Assembly: GCA_963843605.1 (NCBI GenBank)
Contig: CAWJLA010000001.1
Location: forward strand, 372,001 to 436,000
Length of the DNA stretch: 64,000 nucleotides
Source: FEN-1297 sp963843605
Lineage (GTDB): Bacteria > Bacteroidota > Ignavibacteria > Ignavibacteriales > Ignavibacteriaceae
Direction of reading: 5' to 3'
Below, in pieces: positions 19,569 to 29,730 of this stretch. A model generated the notes under the pieces. It was not told the DNA's origin. It saw only the letters and a list, made by a program, of their open reading frames with translations, and did no database searches. Positions within the stretch are counted from its first letter, which is position 1. Each line of letters starts with the position of its first letter. The position numbers and the translations under genes were made by a program.

Positions 19569-21587
19569 ATGCCGAATCTCAATAAATTATTCTCAGAATT
19601 CAAACGCATTTTCGCAATAATCACATTTTTGCAGTTTGTATTGTTTTTCCAGCAGGCATTTGCCAACGAAATACCCAGACTAACCAATCTTAGAACTGAG
19701 TATAAAACAAATCCGATTGGCATTGACGCATCACACCCCAGATTTAGCTGGGAAATAATTACCGATCAAAGGGATTTCATACAGAAAGCTTACCAGATAC
19801 GGACAGCTGAGTCTGAAAATGACTTATCGGAAGGTAAAAGTCTGTTATGGGATAGTAACAAAAAAATTTCCGATCAATCCAATCAAGTAGTTTATAGCGG
19901 ACCGACTTTAAAATCCGGCCAGCGTGTTTATTGGCAGGTAAGGATTTGGGGAAGTGACGGAAGTATGTCAGATTGGAGTAAACCTGCTTTTTGGGAAATG
20001 GGACTGCTGAGTCCATCCGATTGGCAGGCAAAATGGATTGAACCGCAATTAAAGGTCAACGATTCAACTTATAATCCATGTCCGTTTCTTCGCCACGAAT
20101 TTGAAATTAAAAAATCAATTAAATCTGCCAGGGCTTATGTAACAAGTCACGGTCTTTACGAATTTCACATCAATGGTAAGAAAGTCGGCAATCAATTATT
20201 CACTCCCGGCTGGACCAGCTATAACAAGCGTCTTCAATACCAAGTTTATGATGTTACTGAAAATCTTGAAGAAGGTAAAAACGCAATTGGAGCAATTCTT
20301 GGCGACGGGTGGTATAAAGGACCCTTAAAATGGGATTACAAAAAGGATAATTATGGAGATAAGTTAGGTCTTTTGCTCCAAATAAATATTGAATTTAATG
20401 ACGGAACGTCTAAAATCGTCACCACTAATTCTACTTGGAAATCAGCAACCGGACCAATTTTAATGTCGGAGATCTACGACGGTGAAACTTACGATGCAAG
20501 ACTTGAGAAAGAAGGCTGGGATAAACCGGACTTTAACGACAGCAGCTGGAATGCGGTAACCGAAAAAAACTACGACAATAAGATTTTAATTGCATCCGAA
20601 GGACCAGCGGTTCGAATAACAGATTCAATCAAACCTGTAAGAGAATTTAAAACCGCTAACGGTGATCTGGTTTTCGATATGGGTCAGAACATGGTCGGTT
20701 GGATTCAGTTCAAATTAAAAGGTAATCCCGGCGAAAAGATTATCTTAAGACATGCCGAAGTGCTTGATCAAAACGGAAATATATATACCGCTAACCTTAG
20801 ACGCGCAAAACAAAAAGTAGAATATATTTTTAAAGGCAAGGGTGTTGAAACGTTCGAGCCGCATTTCACATTCCAGGGATTCCGTTATGTTGCCGTAACC
20901 GATTACAAAGGAAGTATTTCTTTGGATGACCTCTCCGGAAAAGTTATTCATTCGGATATGACTCCGACCGGTAATTTTGAATGTTCCGATACTTTGATAA
21001 ATCAACTTCAAAAAAATATTCAATGGGGATTTAAAGGAAATTCTCTAGATATCCCGACAGACTGTCCGCAAAGAGACGAAAGACTGGGCTGGACAGGCGA
21101 CGCCGAGGTTTTCGCACCAACCGCATGTTTTAATTTTGATGCAGCTTCCTTTTATTCAAAATGGATGAAAGATTTCATAGCTGACCAACTCTCTGACGGC
21201 AGAATACCTCACGTTATTCCGAACATTTTAGGCGACCAAGGAGGAGCTGCGGGATGGGCCGACGCCGATATAATAGTGCCATGGACAGTTTATCAAAACT
21301 ACGGCGATACAAGAATTCTTGAAACTCAGTATGAAACGATGAAAAGATGGATTGATTACCTTAAGAAACTTGCCGGAAATTCTTATCTCTGGAATAAGAA
21401 CGTGGGTTTCGGCGATTGGTTAGCTTTCGCAACTACGCAATCGGATTACCCCGGTGCAACTACCGACAAAGATTTAATTGGAACTGCATACTTTTATCAT
21501 TCAACAGACCTGTTGCAGAAAATCGCCACTATTCTCGGTAGAAAAAAAGATGCCGAAGAGCTTGACGATTTAAAAGAAAAATATTAA
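19569..21587 (+). pseudogene. GH78 alpha-L-rhamnosidase, N-terminal part (frameshifted)
   Basis: A secreted protein start (hydrophobic segment about residues 17-35) followed by typical GH78 domains: an Ig-like domain (LRTEYKTNPIGIDASHPRFSW), the rhamnosidase N-terminal sugar-binding domain (KSARAYVTSHGLYEFHING, LGDGWYKGPLKW), a second sandwich (VFDMGQNMVGW, LRHAEVLDQNGNIYTANLR) and the six-hairpin barrel start with DCPQRDERLGWTGDAEVFA and WADADIIVPW. The frame ends prematurely at TAA 21585-21587 in an A/T-rich run. The missing part continues in the next frame (+1) straight afterwards, so this is one gene with a one-base shift. As read, the product lacks the W-E-R-W-D catalytic region and would be inactive. 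It could be a true lesion or a base-call error. Confidence 0.88.
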
Positions 21588-22338
21588 AAGCGCTTTTCAA
21601 AGAGAATTTATCACACAAACGGGAAGACTCGCATCAAATACTCAAACAGCTTATTCACTGGCTTTAGACTTTAATTTAGTCCCGAAAAATTTGATCTCGA
21701 ATGCCGCTCGGCGTTTAGCCCGGGATGTCGAAAATTTCGGACATATTACAACCGGATTTTTGGGTACTTCACGAATTAGCAGGGTTCTTACTCAAAACGG
21801 CTATCCCAATCTTGCATATATGCTGCTCTTTAGGCAAAAATATCCTTCATGGCTTTATCCTATAACAAAGGGAGCTACAACTATCTGGGAACGCTGGGAC
21901 GGAATAAAACCTGACGGTTCATTTCAAAATGACGGAATGAATTCTTTCAATCATTATGCTTACGGTGCGGTGGGAAAATGGATGTACGCCAGTGTTGCCG
22001 GAATTGATCTCGATCCTAAAAATCCCGGATACAAAAATATTATTATTAAGCCGTATACAACTAAAGAATTAAATTTTGCCAAGGCTGAATATCATTCCAT
22101 CTACGGAAAAATTTCATCATCATGGGAAATAAAAAGTAATTTATTTATTCTCGATGTCCAAATTCCTCCGAACACTACGGCGGATGTTTTCCTACCAACA
22201 GAGGTTAAAGAAAATATTTCCGAAAACGGTAAACAAATTGATAATGAAAAAGCGATCCGGTTCGTAAAAACCGAGGGCGGAAAAACCGTTTTAAATATTG
22301 GTTCAGGTAAATACCATTTTGTAGTTAATCATAATTAA
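21586..22338 (+). pseudogene. GH78 alpha-L-rhamnosidase, C-terminal part (frameshifted)
   Basis: This is the continuation of the same gene in the +1 frame. It opens with KSAFQREFITQTGRLAS and contains FGHITTGFLGTSRI, GATTIWERWDGIKPDGS with the conserved Glu of the GH78 active site, NSFNHYAYGAVGKWMY, and the C-terminal beta-sandwich (PGYKNIIIKPYTTKEL, VQIPPNTTADVFLP). There is no credible start of its own; the first possible start in frame is a TTG at 21691 inside the barrel. It ends in the normal place for the family, so only the single shift near 21580-21590 separates it from an intact gene of about 920 residues. Confidence 0.85.
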
Positions 22339-22355
22339 TCATTTTTTTTCTGAAG

Positions 22356-22463
22356 TTGATTACGAAAAAATTATTTTGGGTCCTATTTACAGCTGTCATA
22401 TTTGGAATTTTGTGCGAAAATCCATTCGCACAAAATAAAATCTGGTTTCATGATATTTTTTAG
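22356..22463 (+). pseudogene. Remnant: 5' end of a secreted-protein gene
   Basis: Starting at TTG 22356, 18 nt after the GH78 stop, 35 codons read as a textbook signal peptide (KKLFWVLFTAVIFGILC, then NPFAQ as a cleavage site) and then stop at TAG. Nothing coding follows in any frame. I read it as the surviving 5' end of a deleted secreted-enzyme gene. The function of the lost gene is unknown. Confidence 0.45.
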
Positions 22464-22543
22464 AAGGTCGGAATCCTATATGATTCAAGTGCAATAGAAT
22501 TAATTCGTTCGTTGAGCATTGAGAAATAATAAAAAACAGTTAC

Positions 22544-22586
22544 AAAAAATGCTTGGTACAAAGGAAAACAGAATCAAGCATTTTTT
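22544..22586. terminator. Bidirectional intrinsic terminator between GH78 and nagB
   Basis: Arms AAAAAATGCTTG (22544-22555) and CAAGCATTTTTT (22575-22586) are perfectly complementary over 12 bp with a 19-nt loop, giving a T-run at the 3' side on both strands. It lies between convergent genes and can end transcription from both the GH78 side and the nagB side. Confidence 0.7.
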
Positions 22587-22950
22587 ATTTTATCTTTCCG
22601 AATTAAAGACAGACCGGTTTTAACTTTTACACCAATTTCAAATCCGTCGAATATAATTTCTGTCGACCGGTGAGAAAAAACAATTTGAGAACCTACTGAA
22701 TCTCCGGACATATTAAATTCCTTGCCTGCCGGAAAACATCACGCCATACTGACAAGTCTTTTTACTTTTTTCCGGATTAATTCCTTTCCCGAAAGAGGGG
22801 AAAATTCGTCCGGCTTAGATTCTTAAAGATTTGCAAGGTTTGCATTAAATCCCGTAGTTACGATCGTTCCTCTTTTCTCCGTGCAATGGAAAATTGAGAG
22901 AACAATATTAATACAAATATTAAAGCAGCTTTTTCTCACCGACTTCCGCT
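22574..22950 (-). pseudogene. Remnant: 3' end of an unidentified gene with two internal stops
   Basis: One minus-strand frame from about 22950 to TGA 22576-22574 reads as convincing protein except for two in-frame stops: HCTEKRGTIVTTGFNANLA, then ESKPDEFSPLSGKELIRKK, then AGKEFNMSGDSVGSQIVF and STEIIFDGFEIGVKVKTG, ending in DKIKNA. It lies directly downstream of nagB on the same strand and its stop overlaps the terminator hairpin, so it was probably once the last gene of the nagB operon. I do not recognise the family. Confidence 0.45.
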
Positions 22951-22952
22951 GC

Positions 22953-23771
22953 CTATTTTAATTTTAACAATGATTCCGGATCAAGATGCTTTGCTTCTAT
23001 ATCTTTAAAATATTTTACAGTACCTACTTTTAGTTCGTAAGTAGACTGATCGTCGCACACTACTATTCCCTTCGGATGCAGTTGAAGTGCGCTTATGGTC
23101 CACATATGATTCACGCCTTCTTCAACAGCAGCAGCTAGAGCTCTGGCTTTGCTTAACCCGCTTATTATTATTAAAACTTCTTCGGCATCCAGTACTGTTT
23201 TTACTCCTACGGTTAGAGCTGTTTTAGGAACCTTATTTATATCATTCTCAAAAAATCTTGAGTTGGCGGCTATAGTATCCATTGTTAATGTTTTCACACG
23301 GGTTAAAGATCCAAGTGAAGATGCAGGTTCATTAAACGCAATATGGCCGTCGGGTCCAATACCTCCTACAAATAACCTAATACCGCCGGCTTTTTTAATT
23401 TTCTTCTCATAGTCATCGCATTCTTTTTGCAAGTTATTTGCATTGCCGTTGAGTATATTGATGTATCTTTTATCCACATCAATACGATCAAAAAAGTGGT
23501 TCCACATAAAAGAGTGATAGCTCTCAGGGTGATCTTCAGGCAGACCGACGTATTCATCCATGTTGAATGTAGTTACATATTTAAATGAAACGACTCCCTT
23601 TTTATTCAGTTTAACCAACTCTTTGTACATACCGATAGGCGAAGAGCCGGTAGGAAGTCCAAGTACAAATCTTTTTTTTGCAGTCGGTTTAAAATTTCGA
23701 ATTTGCATGGCAACATGATTTGCCGCCCATTTCGAAACTTGATCATAATTTTGTTGAATTATTAATCTCAT
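22953..23771 (-). CDS. nagB: Glucosamine-6-phosphate deaminase
   Basis: A 272-residue cytoplasmic enzyme that converts glucosamine 6-phosphate to fructose 6-phosphate and ammonia, the last step of GlcNAc catabolism. It has LGLPTGSSPIGMYKELV (phosphate loop), FNMDEYVGLP and GGIGPDGHIAFNEPASSL. Catalytic residues fall at exactly the E. coli NagB positions: D72, D141, H143 and E148. The gene is 25 nt downstream of the GH3 gene and is the last intact gene of the operon that starts with the MFS permease. No nagA (deacetylase) is present in the window, so that function must be encoded elsewhere, or the amino sugar comes from another route. The GH89 and GH3 enzymes nearby could supply GlcNAc. Confidence 0.97.
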   Translation of the reverse strand: MRLIIQQNYDQVSKWAANHVAMQIRNFKPTAKKRFVLGLPTGSSPIGMYKELVKLNKKGVVSFKYVTTFNMDEYVGLPEDHPESYHSFMWNHFFDRIDVDKRYINILNGNANNLQKECDDYEKKIKKAGGIRLFVGGIGPDGHIAFNEPASSLGSLTRVKTLTMDTIAANSRFFENDINKVPKTALTVGVKTVLDAEEVLIIISGLSKARALAAAVEEGVNHMWTISALQLHPKGIVVCDDQSTYELKVGTVKYFKDIEAKHLDPESLLKLK

Positions 23772-23796
23772 AGATAATCCTTTAATTTATTGCCGA

Positions 23797-26298
23797 TTAC
23801 TTTAACTCAATATCAGAGCTAAGCTTAATATCTCTCGAAGAAGCACCTACCAGTACTTTATATATACCGGGATCTACTTTCCACGCATTATATTGTTCAC
23901 TAAAATAAGCAAATGCATCTTTATTAATTTTGACGGTTATCTTTTTCTTTTCGCCCGGATTTAACGAAATTTTTGAAAATCCTTTTAATTCTTTTACCGG
24001 CCGATCTATATTTTGAACAGTTGATGATATATATAATTGAGCGGTTTCTTTCCCATTTACCTTGCCAATATTTTTAACGTAAAACGTAACTTCATACTCC
24101 TCACCGTTCCTGACAATATTTATATCGGAATATTCAAAATTTGTGTAAGATAAACCATACCCAAACGGGAATAGGGGTTCAATATTATTTTTATCGAAAT
24201 GTCTGTAACCGATATAAATATCATCCGAATAATATGTCCTTCCGTTAAGACGGTTGTAAGTGGGGTAAGCTGAACAATCTTCCCATTTTTGCGGAAATGT
24301 AACCGGAAGTTTCCCGGATGGATCGGCATTGCCTAACAGTATGTCTGCTATTGCATTCCCGCCTTCTGTGCCGGGGAACCATGCATCAACAACCCCTTTT
24401 ACTTTGCCGATCCATTTATTCATAACAACAGGAGAACCGGCTGTTAGCACAACAATAACATTTTTATTTACCGCCGCCACTTTTTCAATTAATTTATCCT
24501 GACCATAGGGCAGAAATAAATCAGGTCTGTCTCTTCCTTCGGTCTCATATTCGCTTGTATTTCCGACTGAAAGTATCACACAATCTGCTTTCTTTGCTGC
24601 CTCAACTGCTTTTCTGTATCCCCCCTTTCTTTCCGCATCCCAGCCGAGAATTCCGACTGCGCCTCCTGTTTTTTCAAAAAGTTCAAATTTTATTTTATAA
24701 TATTTGCCTTTCTCCAATCTAACCGATGATGACTTTTTCATAGCGGCATGCGGATACCAGGCATCTTCTATAAGTTTATCATTAAGCCAAAGGCGCATAC
24801 CGTCATCCCCGACTACGGCAAGCAAATAATCGTCGGTTTTGTTTACTTTTATGTATCCGTTCCACCTTACCGAGTAATGATCTTTTGCCACACCGGAACC
24901 AGGGCCGGTGGTATCCCAATTAAAATTAATTTCCTTGTCGATTCTCTTTAATACCGGAACCCCGACAAGATCCATACTATTAAAGAATTCCGCGTTTAAA
25001 CCATGCTGCCTGCCGGTGCTATCGGTATAAAGATAATTTGATTCAATCGGTCTAATATTCGTACCGTTGTCTATAACTAAACCCTTCGTAAAAATTATCT
25101 TAACATCGGGTAATTTATTTTTCAAACCTTGTAATAAAGTAACCGGACTTATATCATTGACCTTCGAACTTCCCCCGCCTCCGGTTATTGCAACATCCGC
25201 AAACGGGCCTATTACGGCAATTGTTTTAAGTTTATTTTTATTAAGCGGTAAAATGTTTTGACCGTTTTTAAGTAGAACGATTGATTCGAGAGAGGTTTCA
25301 TAAGAGATCTTACGATTTTCAAAACTATTTATTAATGATTTATCTTCAACGGATTCCGGTTTGTCAAATAACCCTAATTTAAAAATAATCGTAAGAATAT
25401 GTCTGACTTTTTCGTTAATGGCTTCAATCGGTATTATACCTTTTTCAACAGGTTCTTTTAAATTTTTAATATTCATAAAATCACCGTACGGCATTTCAAT
25501 ATCAAGACCTCCCAGAGCGGTCGGAATTGCCGAATGAGTCGCCCACCAATCGCTCATTATCAGTCCCTTAAATTTCCATTCATTTCTCAGTACTTCTTTC
25601 AGCAAATAATCATTTTCGCTGCAGTAGCTTCCGTTAACTTTATTATAAGCGCTCATTACGCATAGAGCGCCTGCTTCCTGAATAGCTGCTTTAAAAGCCG
25701 GGAAATATATCTCATTAAGAGCACGGCGGCCAACAATAGCATCGACGTACGTTCTATCAATTTCTTCATTGTTGACGGCAAAATGTTTTACCGTAGCGGC
25801 CACTCCCTCCTTTTGCACACCTTCAATATAAGAAACCGCCATCCGCGAAGTAAGGAACGGGTCTTCACCGTAACTCTCAAAAACTCTTCCACCCAATGGC
25901 AAGCGCGCAATATTAACACAAGGTCCTAGAATTACATGTCTAGCATGTCCTTTTGTTTCTCGTGCAATACCGGCACCAACTCTATTAACTAATGCAGTAT
26001 CCCAGGTAGCAGCCATTGCAATCGGTGCAGGGAATGCCATTGATTTGCAAGTATCGAGTCGGACACCTGCCGGCCCGTCTGTCATTCTTAATTCCGGAAT
26101 CCCCAAACGCTTGATCTCTTTTGTGGCCACACCGGTTCCGCCGATCAGTTCAATCTTTTCATCCAGAGTCATACGGCTCAATAAATCATCGACGCGTTTT
26201 TCGATCGGTTGTGAAGTATCTTTATAAATAATTTTTTCTTGGCTATATTGCGTTGAAACAGCAAATATGACAATCATCAAGCACACAGCTTTTTTCAA
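23797..26298 (-). CDS. GH3 beta-glycosidase with inserted PA14 domain
   Basis: An 833-residue secreted enzyme. Residues about 30-310 form the GH3 barrel: RMTDGPAGVRL, ESYGEDPFLTSRM, ATVKHFAVNNEE and the nucleophile motif FKGLIMSDWWATH (D250). The second alpha/beta domain (IAVIGPFADVAITGGGGSSKV) is split by a PA14 domain at about residues 420-560 (GLNAEFFNSMDLVGVPV, YLLAVVGDDGMRLWLND). The C-terminus has the fibronectin-III-like domain (LYISSTVQNIDRPVKELKGF). This architecture is that of BglX/KmBglI-like beta-glucosidases, in which PA14 shapes specificity for short oligosaccharides. Beta-glucosidase, beta-xylosidase or beta-hexosaminidase are possible; the motif around the nucleophile favours beta-glucosidase. 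It is 18 nt downstream of GH38 in the same operon. Confidence 0.93.
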   Translation of the reverse strand: MKKAVCLMIVIFAVSTQYSQEKIIYKDTSQPIEKRVDDLLSRMTLDEKIELIGGTGVATKEIKRLGIPELRMTDGPAGVRLDTCKSMAFPAPIAMAATWDTALVNRVGAGIARETKGHARHVILGPCVNIARLPLGGRVFESYGEDPFLTSRMAVSYIEGVQKEGVAATVKHFAVNNEEIDRTYVDAIVGRRALNEIYFPAFKAAIQEAGALCVMSAYNKVNGSYCSENDYLLKEVLRNEWKFKGLIMSDWWATHSAIPTALGGLDIEMPYGDFMNIKNLKEPVEKGIIPIEAINEKVRHILTIIFKLGLFDKPESVEDKSLINSFENRKISYETSLESIVLLKNGQNILPLNKNKLKTIAVIGPFADVAITGGGGSSKVNDISPVTLLQGLKNKLPDVKIIFTKGLVIDNGTNIRPIESNYLYTDSTGRQHGLNAEFFNSMDLVGVPVLKRIDKEINFNWDTTGPGSGVAKDHYSVRWNGYIKVNKTDDYLLAVVGDDGMRLWLNDKLIEDAWYPHAAMKKSSSVRLEKGKYYKIKFELFEKTGGAVGILGWDAERKGGYRKAVEAAKKADCVILSVGNTSEYETEGRDRPDLFLPYGQDKLIEKVAAVNKNVIVVLTAGSPVVMNKWIGKVKGVVDAWFPGTEGGNAIADILLGNADPSGKLPVTFPQKWEDCSAYPTYNRLNGRTYYSDDIYIGYRHFDKNNIEPLFPFGYGLSYTNFEYSDINIVRNGEEYEVTFYVKNIGKVNGKETAQLYISSTVQNIDRPVKELKGFSKISLNPGEKKKITVKINKDAFAYFSEQYNAWKVDPGIYKVLVGASSRDIKLSSDIELK

Positions 26299-26316
26299 TT
26301 TACCACCTAAAGATTA

Positions 26317-29300
26317 TTATTTTGTAATTATTTTTATTGTTTTCACTTCAAAAGGAGCAAACGTCAGCTTATTATTTATACGTTTATATTCCTTTTCGTC
26401 TCCGCTGCTTAAATATATTACCGAATTTTTTGCCAATGTAATTTCTGTTTTGCTTTTATTGTTTGTCGGATTATACAGCCGGATCATTAATCCTCGTTCG
26501 TCGTGTGACGGTTTAAGCGAAGTAACGACAACTGCAGAGTTTTGATCAAGCTTAATCGGCTGTTCTATTTTTTTTGAATTATCCGAAAAAGTAACCTGCA
26601 ATGGTTGAGATTGTTCAACTCCGAATCGGTAAGCTCCGGAATAATCAAATTGTTTATGCGGTTTAAGCGCGTATTTAAAGGTGACAATACCATCCTGTTC
26701 CGCCCTGTAATTTGTATTCCACGAATTATTCATCACCCACGAAAATATTTTAGCGGAAGATCCGGTATGCTTAAACCATGTATCATGCGGCTTCACCATC
26801 CAAGCTTCGGCGTTCATTCCGCCGAGTTCAATAAGGGGTGCGTCAACAGTTGCCAAAGTTATTCCGCGTTTATCGTTGGATACATCTACCCATCTCTGAA
26901 CGGTAAAATAATTCTTGTTCGCTCCGGGTAGTTGGTCTATTTCGGGGCGGATTACCGCCCAGGCAATATCAATTCTTGTAACCGGGTTTTTCACTTTAAA
27001 TGGGAAAACAAAGCGAAGATTTTCTTTTTCATATATTTTCTTTTTATCAATCGTATTTATAATTACTCTTTTACTCAAACCAATGTATGATCTAATTTCG
27101 CGCGTTAAATTATTGCATCCCGGTGCGGTTGATTCGTACACGATTGAATTAACAACCGGGCCTTTTTCTTTCTGCCGCGGCGAAACAGGTGGAATTATTT
27201 TAGGATCGGAAGCATTTTTTCCCGTGTAAACAAATCCATCCAAGCCATAAGGTGAATTAGAATCAACCAGGGAAGTAATAGATACCGGCAGAATATTTTT
27301 CATCAAACCATTTTGATCTTTATCTTCGGCATTCTCAGCTATTTTGCCCGGATTTTTCTTTAATAAACGGTAATGCCGTGAAGACAAAGGAGGAACGCTG
27401 CTGGCGATAAAAACCAGATCACCATTAGATAGTCTCTGAGTGGCAATTTGTTTTCCCGAGTCATCAATTAAATAATCGCCTGCTGTTTTAATCGCTGACG
27501 GAATTGTAACAACATCGCTTCTCGTCCATGAATTTGTATTCCATACATCTAAATATTCAACCGTCCCGTTCGGAGATATATTCTGGTATTCCAAATTGGC
27601 GAATAATTTTTGTGCTATACTATCTGCTTTCAGCGCAAATGATTTTTTAATTTCCCATACATCCTTAGCCAATTTGCTTTCGGGATCCGAAATACTATTC
27701 CATGAACCCCATGTATGCTCGGAATACAGCAAAACATTTTTCCAGGCCTCGTCAAAATCTTGGAACGGAAATTTTTTCCTCCCGTTGAGAGTGTATAATA
27801 TTTCCAACTGGTTGAGTTTCTCGGAAGTTTCTCTATTCAATGCAGTTTCTTTTGCCGAAGATCCGGCGCCGTCTTCCCAGTAAGGAGATAAATCTCCTTT
27901 ATAAGTTGGAATTATAGAGCCGTATTCCTTCTCAAAATCTTTAAACATTTCTTCAGTAGTTGTCAATTTGAATTTTGGGGTTACGTGTGTTTCGTTCCAC
28001 TTCTTCACAAAACCGGGAAGAGAAGGATCAGGTCCTCCGTTATCACCAAGAGTGTATCGGAGTTGAACAATATTATACGGGTAATTATTTTCCTCCAATT
28101 CATCAAGATATTTTAGCAAAGGAGAAATATTATCCTTTGTCAAACTCCAATGATGGAACCAGGAATATCCTTTTCCTGCAAACCATACCAACACTTTATT
28201 TTTACCTGAAGGCGACTGCCAGTAAAAGGGTTTATCGCCCCAGGTTTTTAGTATACTGCCCAAACGATCTCCCTCATTTGTACCAACTGAAAAATATTTT
28301 ATTCCATTGTCGGCAAATACCTGTACTATTCCCCATGTGTAACCGGGTACATCGGAGATCACTGCACTTTCTATCTTTACTCCAATTTCCTTTTTTAATT
28401 GATTTGAATATGCAACCAGCCGGTAGAGTTCTTCAGGTCTGCATAAACCGGTTAGAATATTTGCATAATCGGCGTCGAGGCCGATCCATCCTTTTTTAAC
28501 AGCATCAAAGAATGCTTTCCGCTTACCCGGGAAATTTCCGAGATAACTTTTTACAGCCCATAGTACTTCCGTATTCCACTTGAACACATTTCCGTTACCA
28601 TAGCCGGACGACTGTTCGGAAAGTTTTATCGCATCGTCTATATTCTTCCATTGTTTTTTTTCTATTTCCGTTTGAATATTTGTATAACCAATATCAACAT
28701 GAGAGTGCGCAAGCAAATAGAATGTTATATCCCTTACCGGTTTGATTGTAAACTGCTTTTTTGTCGACTGTCCGTTAATTTTAATTTCGATCGTTTTTTG
28801 AGTCGGGATTTTTACTGCATCATATTTTATATTAAAATCGTTCCGACCAAAATTCAGATTAGCGGACTTCACTTTTTTATTATCGGCGAATATATCAAAC
28901 GGAACAGGATAAGAATAATGATCTACAGATACTTGTACCCATTGAATCGGCTTACCTGTCTTATCTTTACTAACTATTTTCTCTTCGTTAATTTTAATCT
29001 TAGGCAGGAGTTGATATTTCATTGTACGAAACCAATGCAGGCTTCCGGAAGCATCTCCTTTGATTTTTATTTTCAACGTTTTATTATCAGATAATTCCGC
29101 AGTAGGAACTGTTAAGATGAAGAATCCCCAGTAATCTTTTTTTGTATTGCCGGAACGATTATAATATTTCCGATTCTTAAAACTTAATTGAGCGGTTCCA
29201 TTGTTGACCTGCCAATCGCCGCCTTTAATTCTAGAAGCTGTGGCAAATGAAAACAAAAATTTATTGTTGATGTACAAAGAGAAAGCTCCCTCCTCGTCTT

Positions 29301-29577
29301 TGGTACCCGTATAATAGCCTCCGCTCCAGATAAAGGAAATTTTATTCCCGTCATAATTCGACGGGACCGGATCAGTTTCCCATTCGATATACTCTTTTTC
29401 ATTCGTACATCGTGCTGTCATTGCAATATTTGCATCAGGAGTGCATGAACAATCTTCATCCTCTTCTACGCCGGCAATATATTTTGAAAAACCATTTATT
29501 ATTGGAATATTAGTTTGAGAATAAATATTCGCATGAAGAAGAGCGATTATGCATAATAAAAAAATATATTTCTTCAT
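26317..29577 (-). CDS. GH38 alpha-mannosidase
   Basis: A 1086-residue secreted protein. Residues about 20-280 are an N-terminal extension with beta-sandwich character. The GH38 catalytic domain starts at YLLAHSHVDIGYTN, in which H291, H293 and D295 form the zinc/active-site cluster. It continues with KWNTEVLWAVKSYL and ESAVISDVPGYTWG, in which D409 is the likely nucleophile. The middle helical and C-terminal beta domains follow to LTFAPFEVKTIKIITK. GH38 enzymes are retaining, metal-dependent alpha-mannosidases of N-glycans. Bacterial secreted relatives with this long N-terminal extension are little studied, so the linkage is open. It lies 153 nt downstream of the metallo-beta-lactamase-fold gene and just upstream of GH3. 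Confidence 0.92.
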   Translation of the reverse strand: MKKYIFLLCIIALLHANIYSQTNIPIINGFSKYIAGVEEDEDCSCTPDANIAMTARCTNEKEYIEWETDPVPSNYDGNKISFIWSGGYYTGTKDEEGAFSLYINNKFLFSFATASRIKGGDWQVNNGTAQLSFKNRKYYNRSGNTKKDYWGFFILTVPTAELSDNKTLKIKIKGDASGSLHWFRTMKYQLLPKIKINEEKIVSKDKTGKPIQWVQVSVDHYSYPVPFDIFADNKKVKSANLNFGRNDFNIKYDAVKIPTQKTIEIKINGQSTKKQFTIKPVRDITFYLLAHSHVDIGYTNIQTEIEKKQWKNIDDAIKLSEQSSGYGNGNVFKWNTEVLWAVKSYLGNFPGKRKAFFDAVKKGWIGLDADYANILTGLCRPEELYRLVAYSNQLKKEIGVKIESAVISDVPGYTWGIVQVFADNGIKYFSVGTNEGDRLGSILKTWGDKPFYWQSPSGKNKVLVWFAGKGYSWFHHWSLTKDNISPLLKYLDELEENNYPYNIVQLRYTLGDNGGPDPSLPGFVKKWNETHVTPKFKLTTTEEMFKDFEKEYGSIIPTYKGDLSPYWEDGAGSSAKETALNRETSEKLNQLEILYTLNGRKKFPFQDFDEAWKNVLLYSEHTWGSWNSISDPESKLAKDVWEIKKSFALKADSIAQKLFANLEYQNISPNGTVEYLDVWNTNSWTRSDVVTIPSAIKTAGDYLIDDSGKQIATQRLSNGDLVFIASSVPPLSSRHYRLLKKNPGKIAENAEDKDQNGLMKNILPVSITSLVDSNSPYGLDGFVYTGKNASDPKIIPPVSPRQKEKGPVVNSIVYESTAPGCNNLTREIRSYIGLSKRVIINTIDKKKIYEKENLRFVFPFKVKNPVTRIDIAWAVIRPEIDQLPGANKNYFTVQRWVDVSNDKRGITLATVDAPLIELGGMNAEAWMVKPHDTWFKHTGSSAKIFSWVMNNSWNTNYRAEQDGIVTFKYALKPHKQFDYSGAYRFGVEQSQPLQVTFSDNSKKIEQPIKLDQNSAVVVTSLKPSHDERGLMIRLYNPTNNKSKTEITLAKNSVIYLSSGDEKEYKRINNKLTFAPFEVKTIKIITK

Positions 29578-29730
29578 ACTGCTTGCCCAATAAATAGTTA
29601 ACTATTATATCAAAACCGGTATAATTATAAAATCAAGAATAAGAATTATGAATTAAAAGCACCCAAACAACCGAATAAAAATTAGGTTTGCAGGTAAAGC
29701 TTCGACATTAACAAATAAACTTATTAGTAA

